Shown here: one piece after another, positions 18,551-26,660 of the stretch | How the letters are laid out: each line of letters opens with the position of its first letter | How positions within the stretch are numbered: the first letter of the stretch is position 1 | Assembly (NCBI RefSeq): GCF_000718005.1 | Contig: NZ_JODV01000011.1 | Source of the DNA: Actinoalloteichus_B caeruleus | GTDB lineage: Bacteria; Actinomycetota; Actinomycetes; Mycobacteriales; Pseudonocardiaceae | Reading direction: 5' to 3' (one strand) | DNA length: 64,000 nt | The notes under the pieces: generated by a model | What the model saw: the letters and a program-made list of their open reading frames with translations, nothing else | Told to the model about the DNA's origin: nothing | Databases searched by the model: none | Position numbers and translations under genes: made by a program

Positions 18551-19705
18551 TCAGCCGGGCAGGCGGACCGGCATCAGCAGGTACAGGTAGCCGGGGAGGA
18601 CCTGGCCCTCCTCGCCGACGGGCTTGATCAGGGCGGGCCGGCTGGACGCGGTGAAGGAGAGGTGCGCTCGTTCGGTGCGCACGGCGCTCAGGCCGTCCAA
18701 CAGGTAGCCGGGGTTGAAGGCGATCGTGAGGGGCTCGCCCTGGAAGTCGAGCGGCAACTCCTCCTCGGCGCTGCCCTCGTCGTCACCTCCGGCGGAGAGG
18801 CGCAGGCTGGACTCGGTGAACTCGAGCCGAACCTGGGCACCACGCTCGGCGACCAGCGAGACGCGCTTGATCGCGTCGACGAGGGGGGCCACGCCGAGCA
18901 CGGCGCTGGCGGTGTGCTCGCTGGGCAGCAGCTGGCGGTACTTGGGGAACTCGGCGTCGAGCAGCCTGCTGGTGGTGCGGCGGCCGTTGCCGGCCAGACC
19001 GAGCAGACCGTCTCCGGAGGCGAGCGAGAGCTCCACCCGGCTCCCGGAACCGCCGAGTGTCTTGGCGGCCTCGGCCAGGGTCCTGGCGGGCACGAGGACG
19101 GCGGTGCCGCTGGAGGCCTCGCTGGTGGGCTCCCAGGCGAACTCGCGGACGGCGAGCCGGAAGCGGTCGGTGGCGACCAGCGTGATGCGGTCTCCCTCGA
19201 TCTCGACGCGCGTCCCGGTCAGCATCGGCAGGGTGTCGTCCTTGCCGGCGGCCACCGCGACCTGGGCGACGGCCTCCGAGAACACGTCACCCGCGACCGC
19301 CCCGGCGAGTTCCGGCATCGAGGGCAGCTGGGGGTAGTCCTCGGCGGGCATGGTGGGGAGGCTGAACCGGGAGTTCCCGCAGGTGATGGTGGCGCGTGCA
19401 CCGTCGATGGTGATGTCGACCGGCTGGTTGGGCAACGACTTCGTGATGTCGGCGAGGAGCCGGCCCGAGACCAGTGCCCGGCCGGGAGTGACGACCGTCG
19501 CCGGCACGCCGACCTGCGCGGACACCTCGTAGTCGAAGCCGGAGACCGTCAGGGTCTGGTCTCCGTCGTCGTGCTCGGAGGTGGACTCGGAGCCGGTGTC
19601 GAGGAGCACGCCGCCGAGCACCGGGACCGGTGGGCGGGATGGGAGGCTCCGTGCGACCCAGGCAACGGCGTCTGCGAGACCGTCTCGCTCGACACGGATC
19701 TTCAT
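18551..19705 (-). CDS. dnaN: DNA polymerase III sliding clamp (beta subunit)
   Basis: The 384-residue processivity clamp begins MKIRVERDGLADAVAW and ends with the PVR-type clamp terminus LYLLMPVRLPG. The ATG at 19705 has an AAAGGA site; longer readings would add an unrelated head. The central VATDRFRLAVREF and VLVPARTLAEAAK segments are family signatures. It lies directly beside oriC. Its promoter may be the TACGGT element (complement of 19857-19862). Confidence 0.98.
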   Translation of the reverse strand: MKIRVERDGLADAVAWVARSLPSRPPVPVLGGVLLDTGSESTSEHDDGDQTLTVSGFDYEVSAQVGVPATVVTPGRALVSGRLLADITKSLPNQPVDITIDGARATITCGNSRFSLPTMPAEDYPQLPSMPELAGAVAGDVFSEAVAQVAVAAGKDDTLPMLTGTRVEIEGDRITLVATDRFRLAVREFAWEPTSEASSGTAVLVPARTLAEAAKTLGGSGSRVELSLASGDGLLGLAGNGRRTTSRLLDAEFPKYRQLLPSEHTASAVLGVAPLVDAIKRVSLVAERGAQVRLEFTESSLRLSAGGDDEGSAEEELPLDFQGEPLTIAFNPGYLLDGLSAVRTERAHLSFTASSRPALIKPVGEEGQVLPGYLYLLMPVRLPG

Positions 19706-19856
19706 CTGGCGTCCTTTCGGGCCGTTGCGATCATGACCGGTGCGCCGGAGATCGCGGTCCACCACGGGAGTCGACAGTCGGGCCGGATGCTGCTGGCGCT
19801 CGGAGCCAGACCGACGCTCTGAGCTCGAGCCGCTGGCAGGCGAGGCGCGGGACACC

Positions 19857-19862
19857 ACCGTA
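19857..19862 (-). promoter_or_regulatory. Putative dnaN -10 element
   Basis: On the minus strand GGCTCTACGGTGG contains TACGGT, a TANNNT -10, about 150 bases upstream of the dnaN ATG. The same 11-base context occurs again at 20828-20833. No clear -35 is seen. Confidence 0.4.
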
Positions 19863-19931
19863 GAGCCTGGCTCCGAGCCCTCGACGGCGGGGCTGCCCTT
19901 CCCGGGCTTTCTGAGGGCGCGGCGGAGCGAC

Positions 19932-20240
19932 TTGTCCCCACCCCCTGTTTTTCTTTTTTCTTCTCTTCAAGAGAGAAATGTAGTGCTCGTAGTAGGGGCT
20001 GTGGATTGTGTGGATAACCCTCGTTGTCCCTGCTGACACGGCATGAGGGGGTGTGGACAGCCTGGGGGTGGATCGGTGGATGAATTTCCTTCACTGTGGA
20101 TGAATCTTCTTCATCCACACTCTGTCCACAGGTGGCGCGAGTTGTCCACAGATCCATCCACAGATTTGGGGGTAGTTGTACCCAGGTCATGCACAGGGTG
20201 GAAGTGGTCTGGATCTCCCCCGATCGGGGCTGTGCACAGG
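19932..20240. other. oriC: Replication origin oriC: T-rich tract and DnaA-box cluster
   Basis: A T-rich tract at about 19946-19979, exceptional in this DNA and containing a small inverted repeat, is a good unwinding element. Next to it lies a dense set of DnaA boxes on both strands. Best copies are TGTGGATAA 20009-20017, TGTGGACAG 20052-20060, TGTGGATGA 20095-20103, TCATCCACA 20111-20119, CTGTCCACA 20122-20130, TTGTCCACA 20142-20150 and CCATCCACA 20154-20162. Weaker ones stand at 20000-20008 and 20231-20239. Position between dnaN and dnaA, and the switch in gene direction, confirm the origin. Confidence 0.93.
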
Positions 20241-20642
20241 TGCGCGCCCGCCGGATTTCTCCCACGGCACGCAGTCTCGGGCAACGCACCGACAGAAACG
20301 GTTGGCGCACCGGGGAGCCCCTGCGACCGCCCCACCCCGGGGCCGGGGCTGGCCACTCCGAGGAGCCCGGTACCCGCCTCCTGGCTCGTACCGCGCCCCG
20401 CCGGCGGCTCGGCCCACCTGGCCGCCCGACGAACCAGCAGGGCGCGACCTGGCCGCCCGGAACGGCCGAGGGGACGCCCCTGACGACGGGTGAGCCCCGA
20501 GCGGGCGGAGGCTGGCGACGTGCGCGGGTCCAGCGGCGAGGGGCGGCGGGGAGGAGGCGCTCCGAGGCCGGCGCCTCCTCCGACGGCCCGAGGCGAGGAC
20601 GTCCTCGGCGAAGGGGGAACACTTCCCGCCCGCACGGCGCAT

Positions 20643-20692
20643 GATGAATCTCGGGGACCCCCAGGCCCGGCCTCCCCAGCCACAGAAAACCG
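20643..20692. repeat. Origin-spacer repeat, copy A
   Basis: Copy A begins GATGAATCTCGGGGACCC and ends CCACAGAAAACCG. It differs from copy B at only a few positions. Self-complementary arms (GGGGA with TCCCC on the minus strand) could form a hairpin. Confidence 0.8.
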
Positions 20693-20921
20693 CCTGGATG
20701 CGACGCCGGGTGGCACCCGACCCGGCGGGACTCGACCACTGCCCCGCGTGTGTGGCCGGGCGGGAGCGGTGCGGGGCCGGACGCGACGACCAGGAGCCGG
20801 CCGGGGCGTGCCACGGCGTTCGTGATCACCGTAGAGCCGGGGTGGGGACCGGGCGCAGCCGGGGCACCGCCCCCGCACCCCCGGGAACGTGCCCCCGGAG
20901 CACCAGCGCCGAACCGCCGGC

Positions 20922-20972
20922 GACGAATCTCGGGGGCCCCCAGGCGCGGCCTCCCCAGTCGCAGAAAAACCG
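20922..20972. repeat. Origin-spacer repeat, copy B
   Basis: Copy B begins GACGAATCTCGGGGGCCC and ends GTCGCAGAAAAACCG. It lies 279 bases from copy A in the same orientation. Confidence 0.8.
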
Positions 20973-21306
20973 TGGGCTACGACCGGTGCGCCCCCGTGCC
21001 GGGGGCTTCCCCGGGCGGGTCGACCTCGGCACGGTTCGCCGCACCCGCGTCGCCTCGTGGACCAGCCTAGAGCGGTGCTCCTCCGGGCCCGCGTCGGCCG
21101 CCCTCCCGCCCTCCGCGTACCAGCCGGGCACCTCGGACGAACCCGGTGGGCCCGGGAGCGGCGGCCCGGCCCGAGCCGGCCCGACCCCGGGTTCGTCCCC
21201 TCCTCGCGACGGGCGCGACGCCGCCGAACCGCCGGAACCCCGTGAGGTGTCGCGAGCGCGCCCCGCGTCGTCGACGGCCATCCCCGATCGGGGCACCCCG
21301 GGCCCT

Positions 21307-21355
21307 GACGAATGCGAGACCCGCCGCAGCGCGGTCTCCCCAGTCGCAGAAAACC
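21307..21355. repeat. Origin-spacer repeat, copy C (diverged)
   Basis: Copy C begins GACGAATGCGAGACCC and ends CCCCAGTCGCAGAAAACC. The ends are well conserved while the middle has changed, with GAGACC facing GGTCTC on the minus strand, so a stem may be preserved. It starts 385 bases after copy B and ends 160 bases from the dnaA stop. Confidence 0.7.
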
Positions 21356-21514
21356 TCCCCGGCGCGACCGTCCGCCCTCCGCGCCGAACCGCGCGTCAGT
21401 CGGAGCGCGACCCCACGAGCCGACCGGAGCGTCGGGATGGCGGCGGCAGCCCTCGTCGCCGGCGTGGGCGGAGCGGCTGACGACCGTCCAGCGGAGGAGC
21501 CGAGCGGTGGGCCG

Positions 21515-23305
21515 TCAGCCCTGGGCCCGCGCGCGCTGCTTGATCCGGGAGGTCAGCTCCTGGACCTGGTCGTAGATCCTGCGCCGTTCCGCCATCTCCT
21601 TGCGGATCTTCTTGTCCGCGTACATCACCGTCGTGTGGTCGCGGCCACCGAAGATCTGCCCGATCTTCGGCAGGGAGAGGTCGGTCAGCTCCCGGCACAG
21701 GTACATCGAGATCTGGCGGGCCTGGGCGAGCCCCTTCATCTTCCCCGGTCCGCACAGGTCGTCCATGCTCACCTTGAAGAAGTCCGCCGTCACCGCCATG
21801 ATCGTCGGCGCGGTGATCTCCGGCGCCTGGGAGTCCGGGATGAGGTCCCGCATGACGATCTCGGCGAGGTGCACGTCGACCGGTTGCCGGTTCAGCGAGG
21901 CGAAGGCGGTGACCCGGATCAGCGCCCCCTCCAGCTCCCGGATGTTCCGCTCGATCCTGGCGGCGATGAACTCGAGCACCTCGGCCGGCGCGGCCAGCCG
22001 GTCTTGGGCGGCCTTCTTCCGCAGGATGGCGATCCTCGTCTCCAGCTCCGGTGGCTGGATGTCGGTGATCAGACCCCACTCGAAACGCGTTCGCAGCCGG
22101 TCCTCCAGGGTCTCCAGCCTCTTGGGCGGCCGGTCGGAGGAGACCACGATCTGCTTGTTCGAGTTGTGCAGCGTGTTGAAGGTGTGGAAGAACTCCTCCT
22201 GGGTGCCCTCCTTGCCCTCCAGGAACTGCACGTCGTCGACCAGCAGCACGTCGACGTCGCGGTAGCGGCGCTGGAAGGCGACCTTGCGGTCGTCCCGCAG
22301 GGAGTTGATGAAGTCGTTGGTGAACTCCTCCGTCGAGACGTAGCGGACCCGCATCCCCGGGAAGAGGCGCTGGGCGTAGTGCCCGACGGCGTGGAGCAGG
22401 TGCGTCTTCCCCAGCCCGGACTCCCCCCAGATGAACAGGGGGTTGTAGGCGCGGGCCGGGGCTTCGGCCACCGCCACGGCGGCGGCGTGCGCGAACCGGT
22501 TGGAGGCTCCGATGACGAAGGTGTCGAAGTTGTACTTGGCGTTCAGCCGGGTCTGCGAACTCGGCGGCCCGTGCCGTGGCGCGGTGTAGGCCTCGGCGCC
22601 CCCCTGCGGCAGGCCCCCGACCTGGGGGTGGCCGAGCTGGTCCGAGGGAAGCGCGGCCCCGACCGGGGGCGTCTGCGCCCTGACGTTGTGCCAGACCTCG
22701 TTCGCCGGGGCGGCGACCTGGCCGAGCACGTCGTCCTCCGCCTCCCGCTCGTCCTGGTCCTCGACGAGGCCGTGGTGGTCGCGGTCGACACCGCCCACCG
22801 AGCCGGGATACCCGGGGGACGGCGGGTGGGCCGGGCCGGGCCGCTCGCCCGACTCCTCCGGGAGCGGCCCCACCGGGTCGTAGATCGAGCCAGGTCGGCC
22901 AGTGGGCTCCGCGCGCGGACCGGGGTGGCGGGGACGGGAATCCCCCGCGTAGCCGCCCATCGGCAGCACGGTGCCGAACGGAGGGGTGGGAGTGCTCTCG
23001 TGGTGGGGCTGGTGGCCCTGCTGACCGGGATCGGGCGCCGGCGCGATCACGTCGACCTTGACCGCCAGCGAGATGGGCCGCCCGAGGTGTCGGGACAACG
23101 CCTCGACGATGGGGTCGCGCAACGCCCGTTCGATGGCGTCCTTCGCGAAGTCGCTCGGAGCGGCCAACAGCGCGGTGCCGTCCAGCAACCCGATGGGGCG
23201 GACCACCCGCATCCAGGCGAGTTGGGCCCGTGAGAGGGTGCCGGAGGAGAGCTCCTCGAGCACCTGTTCCCACACGAGACCGAGATTGGCCTGGTGGTCC
23301 GACAC
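21515..23305 (-). CDS. dnaA: Chromosomal replication initiator protein DnaA
   Basis: From GTG 23305 the protein has 596 residues: domain I (about 1-90), an unusually long disordered Pro/Gly-rich linker (about 90-250), the AAA+ core and the DNA-binding domain. Walker A GESGLGKTH starts at residue 294 and Walker B LLVDDVQF at 354. The box-recognition signature GGRDHTTVMYA lies near the end. A GGGGAGGGG site precedes GTG 23305; another in-frame GTG at 23344 is possible. It binds ATP and melts oriC. DnaA boxes in its own upstream region suggest autoregulation. Confidence 0.98.
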   Translation of the reverse strand: MSDHQANLGLVWEQVLEELSSGTLSRAQLAWMRVVRPIGLLDGTALLAAPSDFAKDAIERALRDPIVEALSRHLGRPISLAVKVDVIAPAPDPGQQGHQPHHESTPTPPFGTVLPMGGYAGDSRPRHPGPRAEPTGRPGSIYDPVGPLPEESGERPGPAHPPSPGYPGSVGGVDRDHHGLVEDQDEREAEDDVLGQVAAPANEVWHNVRAQTPPVGAALPSDQLGHPQVGGLPQGGAEAYTAPRHGPPSSQTRLNAKYNFDTFVIGASNRFAHAAAVAVAEAPARAYNPLFIWGESGLGKTHLLHAVGHYAQRLFPGMRVRYVSTEEFTNDFINSLRDDRKVAFQRRYRDVDVLLVDDVQFLEGKEGTQEEFFHTFNTLHNSNKQIVVSSDRPPKRLETLEDRLRTRFEWGLITDIQPPELETRIAILRKKAAQDRLAAPAEVLEFIAARIERNIRELEGALIRVTAFASLNRQPVDVHLAEIVMRDLIPDSQAPEITAPTIMAVTADFFKVSMDDLCGPGKMKGLAQARQISMYLCRELTDLSLPKIGQIFGGRDHTTVMYADKKIRKEMAERRRIYDQVQELTSRIKQRARAQG

Positions 23306-23444
23306 CTGCGAGTTCCCCTCCCCACGCTGTCCCTGCTCCGTCACCGTCCAGCGACGCCGCCACCCCATGTCGAGCTCCTGTCGACCCCGTGTTCGTTTGA
23401 CTTGCGACGTCAGCGGTCAGCGGTGCGGGCTGCCGATCCCCAAG

Positions 23445-23465
23445 ATATCCACATAGTTGTCCACA
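23445..23465. promoter_or_regulatory. DnaA boxes upstream of dnaA
   Basis: ATATCCACA at 23445-23453 and the consensus TTGTCCACA at 23457-23465 are adjacent, about 140 bases before the dnaA start. They fit autoregulation of dnaA, as known in other bacteria, and form a second small origin-side cluster. Confidence 0.75.
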
Positions 23466-23761
23466 ACTGTGCATGAAGGTACGACGGAACAACGGAGCCC
23501 CTGTGCTTGGGTCCCGAGGTTCCGTGAACCTGCCCGGAAAGGCCAGTTCAGCGGGCATCGGCCGCCGTGGCCGTCGGAGGTGAGGCACGCTAACAAGCGG
23601 GCGCCTCCCGGAACAAGGCGGACAGCTCAGCAGGGTGAACCGGGGATGACGGCTCGGTGGGGGCTCGGCGTGTCGGGCGCAGGTCCCTGGACCACGGCCG
23701 ATACGTTGGCCAATCCCCCTCCTCACCGGGCGGGTCCCGCGCCTCGCGTGAGGAGGCGGTG

Positions 23762-23790
23762 TGGACCCGGCAACGGGCACCGCGTAGTCT
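23762..23790 (+). promoter_or_regulatory. Putative rpmH promoter
   Basis: TGGACC at 23762-23767 and TAGTCT at 23785-23790 are separated by 17 bases and resemble a housekeeping promoter. Start of transcription would be about 175 bases before rpmH. A second candidate pair is TTCCCT 23805-23810 and TACTGT 23827-23832. The rest of the 23466-23972 spacer shows nothing definite. Confidence 0.5.
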
Positions 23791-23972
23791 CATGCGGTCG
23801 GTCGTTCCCTGTCACGTACCCTGGGCTACTGTCGCCGTGCCCTGCGCCTCGCGCCGGGACCGGGGACGCCAGGACGCCGAGGGTCGGGATGGAACGTGCG
23901 CCGGGTGGCCAGCCACGCATAGCACGCGGAGATCACCGACCCAAGCTGTAGTGACTACCGGGAGACCTGACC

Positions 23973-24110
23973 GTGAGCAAGCGGACGTACCAGCCGAACA
24001 ACCGTCGCCGGGCCAAGACCCACGGCTTCCGGCTGCGCATGCGCACCCGTGCCGGCCGTGCCATCCTCGCCGCCCGTCGCCGCAAGGGCCGCGACACGCT
24101 GTCGGCCTGA
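23973..24110 (+). CDS. rpmH: 50S ribosomal protein L34
   Basis: The 45-residue basic protein MSKRTYQPNNRRRAKTHGF, continuing with RMRTRAGRAILAARRRKGR, is unmistakably L34. GTG 23973 is preceded by GGGAG at eight bases. It opens the rpmH-rnpA-yidD-yidC-jag operon, transcribed away from dnaA, with only nine bases before rnpA. Confidence 0.99.
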   Translation: MSKRTYQPNNRRRAKTHGFRLRMRTRAGRAILAARRRKGRDTLSA

Positions 24111-24119
24111 CGGTAGGCC

Positions 24120-24686
24120 GTGCTACCGCCAGCCGCCCGGCTGACCAAGAGCCAGGACTTCGACCTGGTCGTCCGCCGGGGGCGGCGGGCGGGGCGACGT
24201 CGCGTCGTGCTGCACGCACTGTGCGTGCCCGAGCTCGGCGTTGGAGCACGGGACACCGACAACGCGGGGTCGACGACCCCGACTTCCCATCCCACCCGCG
24301 TCGAGCCCCCTCGCCGCTCGCAGCGTTCGAGCAGCGTCCCCGGCTCGGCCTCGACACGGGTGGGTTTTGTCGTGAGCAAGGCTGTCGGCAACGCGGTGGT
24401 CCGCCACCAGGTCGCGCGCCGTCTCCGCCACGTGGTGCGGGAACGGCTGGCCGCCATCCCGAGGGGGACCTCCCTCGTGGTGCGGGCGCTCCCCCCGTCG
24501 GCCACGGCCTCCAGTCGCGAACTCGCGGCGGACGTCGACCGGCTCCTGGCTCGGCTGGGGCTCGTCGACGACCCGAGCGCCTCCCGTCGGCGAACCGGTG
24601 GGTCCCCGACCGCCGGCCAGGAGCCACCCGCGACGCGCCACGTCGCCGAGGACGGCGGGCGCACCTCCGGTGAGGACGAGGCATGA
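24120..24686 (+). CDS. rnpA: Ribonuclease P protein component, enlarged
   Basis: RnpA assists the RNase P RNA in maturing tRNA 5' ends. The N-terminal RLTKSQDFDLVVRRGRR and the RNA-binding motif SKAVGNAVVRHQVARRLRHV are clear. At 188 residues it is longer than the usual 110-130: about 30 extra residues (near 45-77, Thr/Ser/Pro-rich) separate the first strands from the core, and about 40 hydrophilic residues trail the end. GTG 24120 leaves nine bases after rpmH. The stop overlaps the yidD start as ATGA. Confidence 0.95.
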   Translation: MLPPAARLTKSQDFDLVVRRGRRAGRRRVVLHALCVPELGVGARDTDNAGSTTPTSHPTRVEPPRRSQRSSSVPGSASTRVGFVVSKAVGNAVVRHQVARRLRHVVRERLAAIPRGTSLVVRALPPSATASSRELAADVDRLLARLGLVDDPSASRRRTGGSPTAGQEPPATRHVAEDGGRTSGEDEA

Positions 24687-25003
24687 GTGAACCAGCGGGC
24701 GCGGACCGCCGACGAGGCGGAGTCGTCAGTCGGGTCCTGCTGCTCCCGGTGCACGGTTACCGACGCTGGATCTCCCCCTACCTGCCGGCCACCTGCCGCT
24801 TCTACCCGACCTGCAGCGCCTACGCAGTGGAGGCGCTGACCGTTCACGGTGCGATCCGGGGGGCATGGCTGACCGTGCGCCGGCTGCTGCGCTGTGGACC
24901 CTGGCACCCTGGAGGCTTGGACCCCGTTCCCCCGCGCGACGCCGCGTCCCCGCGGTCCCGCGACGGCGATTCCGGGCTCCCCGACACCCGCGCCGAGGAG
25001 TAG
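24683..25003 (+). CDS. yidD: Membrane protein insertion efficiency factor YidD
   Basis: The 106-residue protein has the YidD core RWISPYLPATCRFYPTCSAYAVEAL, with conserved cysteines, and RLLRCGPWHPGGLDPVP. It supports YidC-dependent insertion at the membrane face. ATG 24683 overlaps the rnpA stop, and the yidC start follows after four bases, so the three are translationally coupled. A hydrophilic tail follows the core. Confidence 0.97.
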   Translation: MSEPAGADRRRGGVVSRVLLLPVHGYRRWISPYLPATCRFYPTCSAYAVEALTVHGAIRGAWLTVRRLLRCGPWHPGGLDPVPPRDAASPRSRDGDSGLPDTRAEE

Positions 25004-25007
25004 CTTC

Positions 25008-25997
25008 GTGCTCAACTTCATCTACTACCCCGTGTCAGCCATCATGTGGTTCTGGCACAAGGTCTTTGGGTTCATCATCAGCCCGGACAGCGGTATCGCG
25101 TGGGCGCTCTCGGTGGTGTTCCTGGTCTTCACCCTGCGGATCATCCTGCTGAAGCCGGCCATCAGCTCCGTGCGGTCGATGCGCAAGATGCAGGAGTTCG
25201 CCCCGCAGATGCAGAAGTTGCGGGAGAAGTACGGCAACGATCGCCAGAAGCTGGCGATGGAGATGCAGAAGATCCAGTCCGAGCAGGGGGTCAACCCGCT
25301 CGGCGGCTGCCTTCCGATGCTGGTGCAGATCCCGGTGTTCATCGGGCTCTTCCACGTGCTCCGCCAGTTCACCCCGGGCAAGACCGAGGTGTACGTCTTC
25401 GGCCAGGCCGAGGTCGAGTCCTTCATCAACGCCCGCCTCTTCGGCGCCCCGCTGTCCGGCTCCATCGCCGACCCGATGTTCGGCGTCGACCCGTGGACCA
25501 TCGGCTTCGTCGCGGTGCCGCTGACGATCATCGCCAGCATCGCCACCCACCTCACCGCCCGCCACTCCGTGCAGCGGCAGGCGATGAACCCGAGCGTCGG
25601 GGCCAACCAGCAGCAGGCCCAGATCATGCAGAAGCTGATGCTCTGGGTGTTCCCGCTGTTCGTGCTCTTCGGTGGCCCGTTCTTCCCGATCGCGATCCTG
25701 CTGTACTGGCTGAGCAACAACACCTGGACGCTGGGTCAGCAGTACTTCATCTACCACCGCATCGACCGCGAGGAAGCCGCGAAGAAGGCGGCCGCCGCCG
25801 CCAAGGCGGAGCAGTCCCGCAAGGACCTCTCCCCCAAGCCCGGGCAGCGTCCGGCCAAGAAGAAGGGTCCGCAGCCCGGCCAGCACGGCCCGGCCGGGAC
25901 CACTCCCCCCTCGGCCCCGTCCGGTGGTGCGGGGGACGCGGCGCGGAGCCGACCGGCGACCGGCGGCGCCAAGAAGAAGAACAAGAAGCGTCGATGA
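25008..25997 (+). CDS. yidC: Membrane protein insertase YidC
   Basis: The 329-residue insertase starts at GTG 25008 behind GAGGAG. The amphipathic start LNFIYYPVSAIMWFWHKVF and five membrane segments typical of the Gram-positive Oxa1/YidC type are seen. The cytoplasmic coiled coil MRKMQEFAPQMQKLREKYG holds the hairpin region. The strictly needed groove arginine is present in LRIILLKPAI. A Lys/Pro-rich tail ending KKKNKKRR likely contacts the ribosome. No signal peptide or lipobox is obvious at the start. Confidence 0.97.
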   Translation: MLNFIYYPVSAIMWFWHKVFGFIISPDSGIAWALSVVFLVFTLRIILLKPAISSVRSMRKMQEFAPQMQKLREKYGNDRQKLAMEMQKIQSEQGVNPLGGCLPMLVQIPVFIGLFHVLRQFTPGKTEVYVFGQAEVESFINARLFGAPLSGSIADPMFGVDPWTIGFVAVPLTIIASIATHLTARHSVQRQAMNPSVGANQQQAQIMQKLMLWVFPLFVLFGGPFFPIAILLYWLSNNTWTLGQQYFIYHRIDREEAAKKAAAAAKAEQSRKDLSPKPGQRPAKKKGPQPGQHGPAGTTPPSAPSGGAGDAARSRPATGGAKKKNKKRR

Positions 25998-26050
25998 CCG
26001 AGCGCGGTCACGCGTCTCGCATGTCGTGAACCAAGTGAGAGGAGGCACCA

Positions 26051-26611
26051 GTGTCGGAAGCGGTGCAGGTGACCACCGGCGGTGACGTGGACACCGAGGG
26101 TGCCGACGGCACGCCGAACGGAGCGCCCGCCACGCCCGAGGGCGGCGAGGACCTGCTCGTCCGTGAGGGCGACATCGCCGGCGACTACCTGGAGCGGCTG
26201 CTCGACCTGCTCGACTTCGACGGGGACATCGACCTTGACGTGGACGGTGGCCGCGCCGTGGTGAGCATCGACGGCGGGGATGACCTGAGCAAGTTGGTGG
26301 GTACCCGTGGGGCGACCCTGGAGGCGCTGCAGGAGTTGACGAGGCTGGCGGTGCAGCAGAGCACCGGCGCGCGGAGTCGGCTCATGTTGGACGTCGCGGG
26401 GTGGCGGGCGGACCGGCGTGCCGAGCTGTCCGACCTCGGTCGGACCACGGCCGAGCAGGTCAGCCAGACCGGCGATCCGGTGCGGTTGAACCCCATGACC
26501 CCCTTCGAGCGCAAGGTGGTGCACGACGCCGTGGCCGGTGTCGAGGGTGTCCGGAGCGAGAGCGAGGGCGAGGAGCCGAACCGGCGGGTCGTGGTGCTGC
26601 CCGCCGAGTAG
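26051..26611 (+). CDS. jag: RNA-binding protein Jag/KhpB (R3H and KH domains)
   Basis: The 186-residue protein has an acidic head, a KH domain (DGGDDLSKLVGTRGATLEALQELTRLAVQQ) and a C-terminal R3H domain (NPMTPFERKVVHDAVAG). It binds RNA and in Firmicutes affects cell elongation. The Jag N-terminal domain is absent, the usual actinobacterial form (Rv3920c). GTG 26051 has GAGAGGAGG upstream. It closes the rpmH operon and a strong terminator follows. Confidence 0.95.
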   Translation: MSEAVQVTTGGDVDTEGADGTPNGAPATPEGGEDLLVREGDIAGDYLERLLDLLDFDGDIDLDVDGGRAVVSIDGGDDLSKLVGTRGATLEALQELTRLAVQQSTGARSRLMLDVAGWRADRRAELSDLGRTTAEQVSQTGDPVRLNPMTPFERKVVHDAVAGVEGVRSESEGEEPNRRVVVLPAE

Positions 26612-26623
26612 GGCTGAGTTCGT

Positions 26624-26660
26624 GAGTGGGCCCCGGGAACGACGTTCCCGGGGCCCACTT
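26624..26660 (+). terminator. Terminator of the rpmH-jag operon
   Basis: A stem of about 17 bp (AGTGGGCCCCGGGAAC with its complement) and a three-base loop start 13 bases after the jag stop. It has no T run. Confidence 0.85.

Larger units (their letters stand above)
20241..21514. other. 1.27-kb apparently non-coding spacer between oriC and dnaA
   Basis: Long open frames exist on both strands but none has a ribosome site or recognisable domain, and the base usage looks like shadow frames in GC-rich DNA. The region contains three copies of a ~50-bp repeat (separate entries) and two copies of a -10-like motif on the minus strand (20828-20833, 21064-21069). It may be part of an extended origin or carry untranslated transcripts. 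Confidence 0.55.

Noticed and set aside
20280..20315. Possible fourth copy of the origin-spacer repeat
   Set aside because: Only CGACAGAAACGG resembles the repeat end; the remainder does not align.
20641..21480. 279-codon plus frame and several minus frames in the oriC-dnaA spacer
   Set aside because: No ribosome sites; the FCDWGGRAWG-like similarity between frames comes from the DNA repeat, not from conserved protein.
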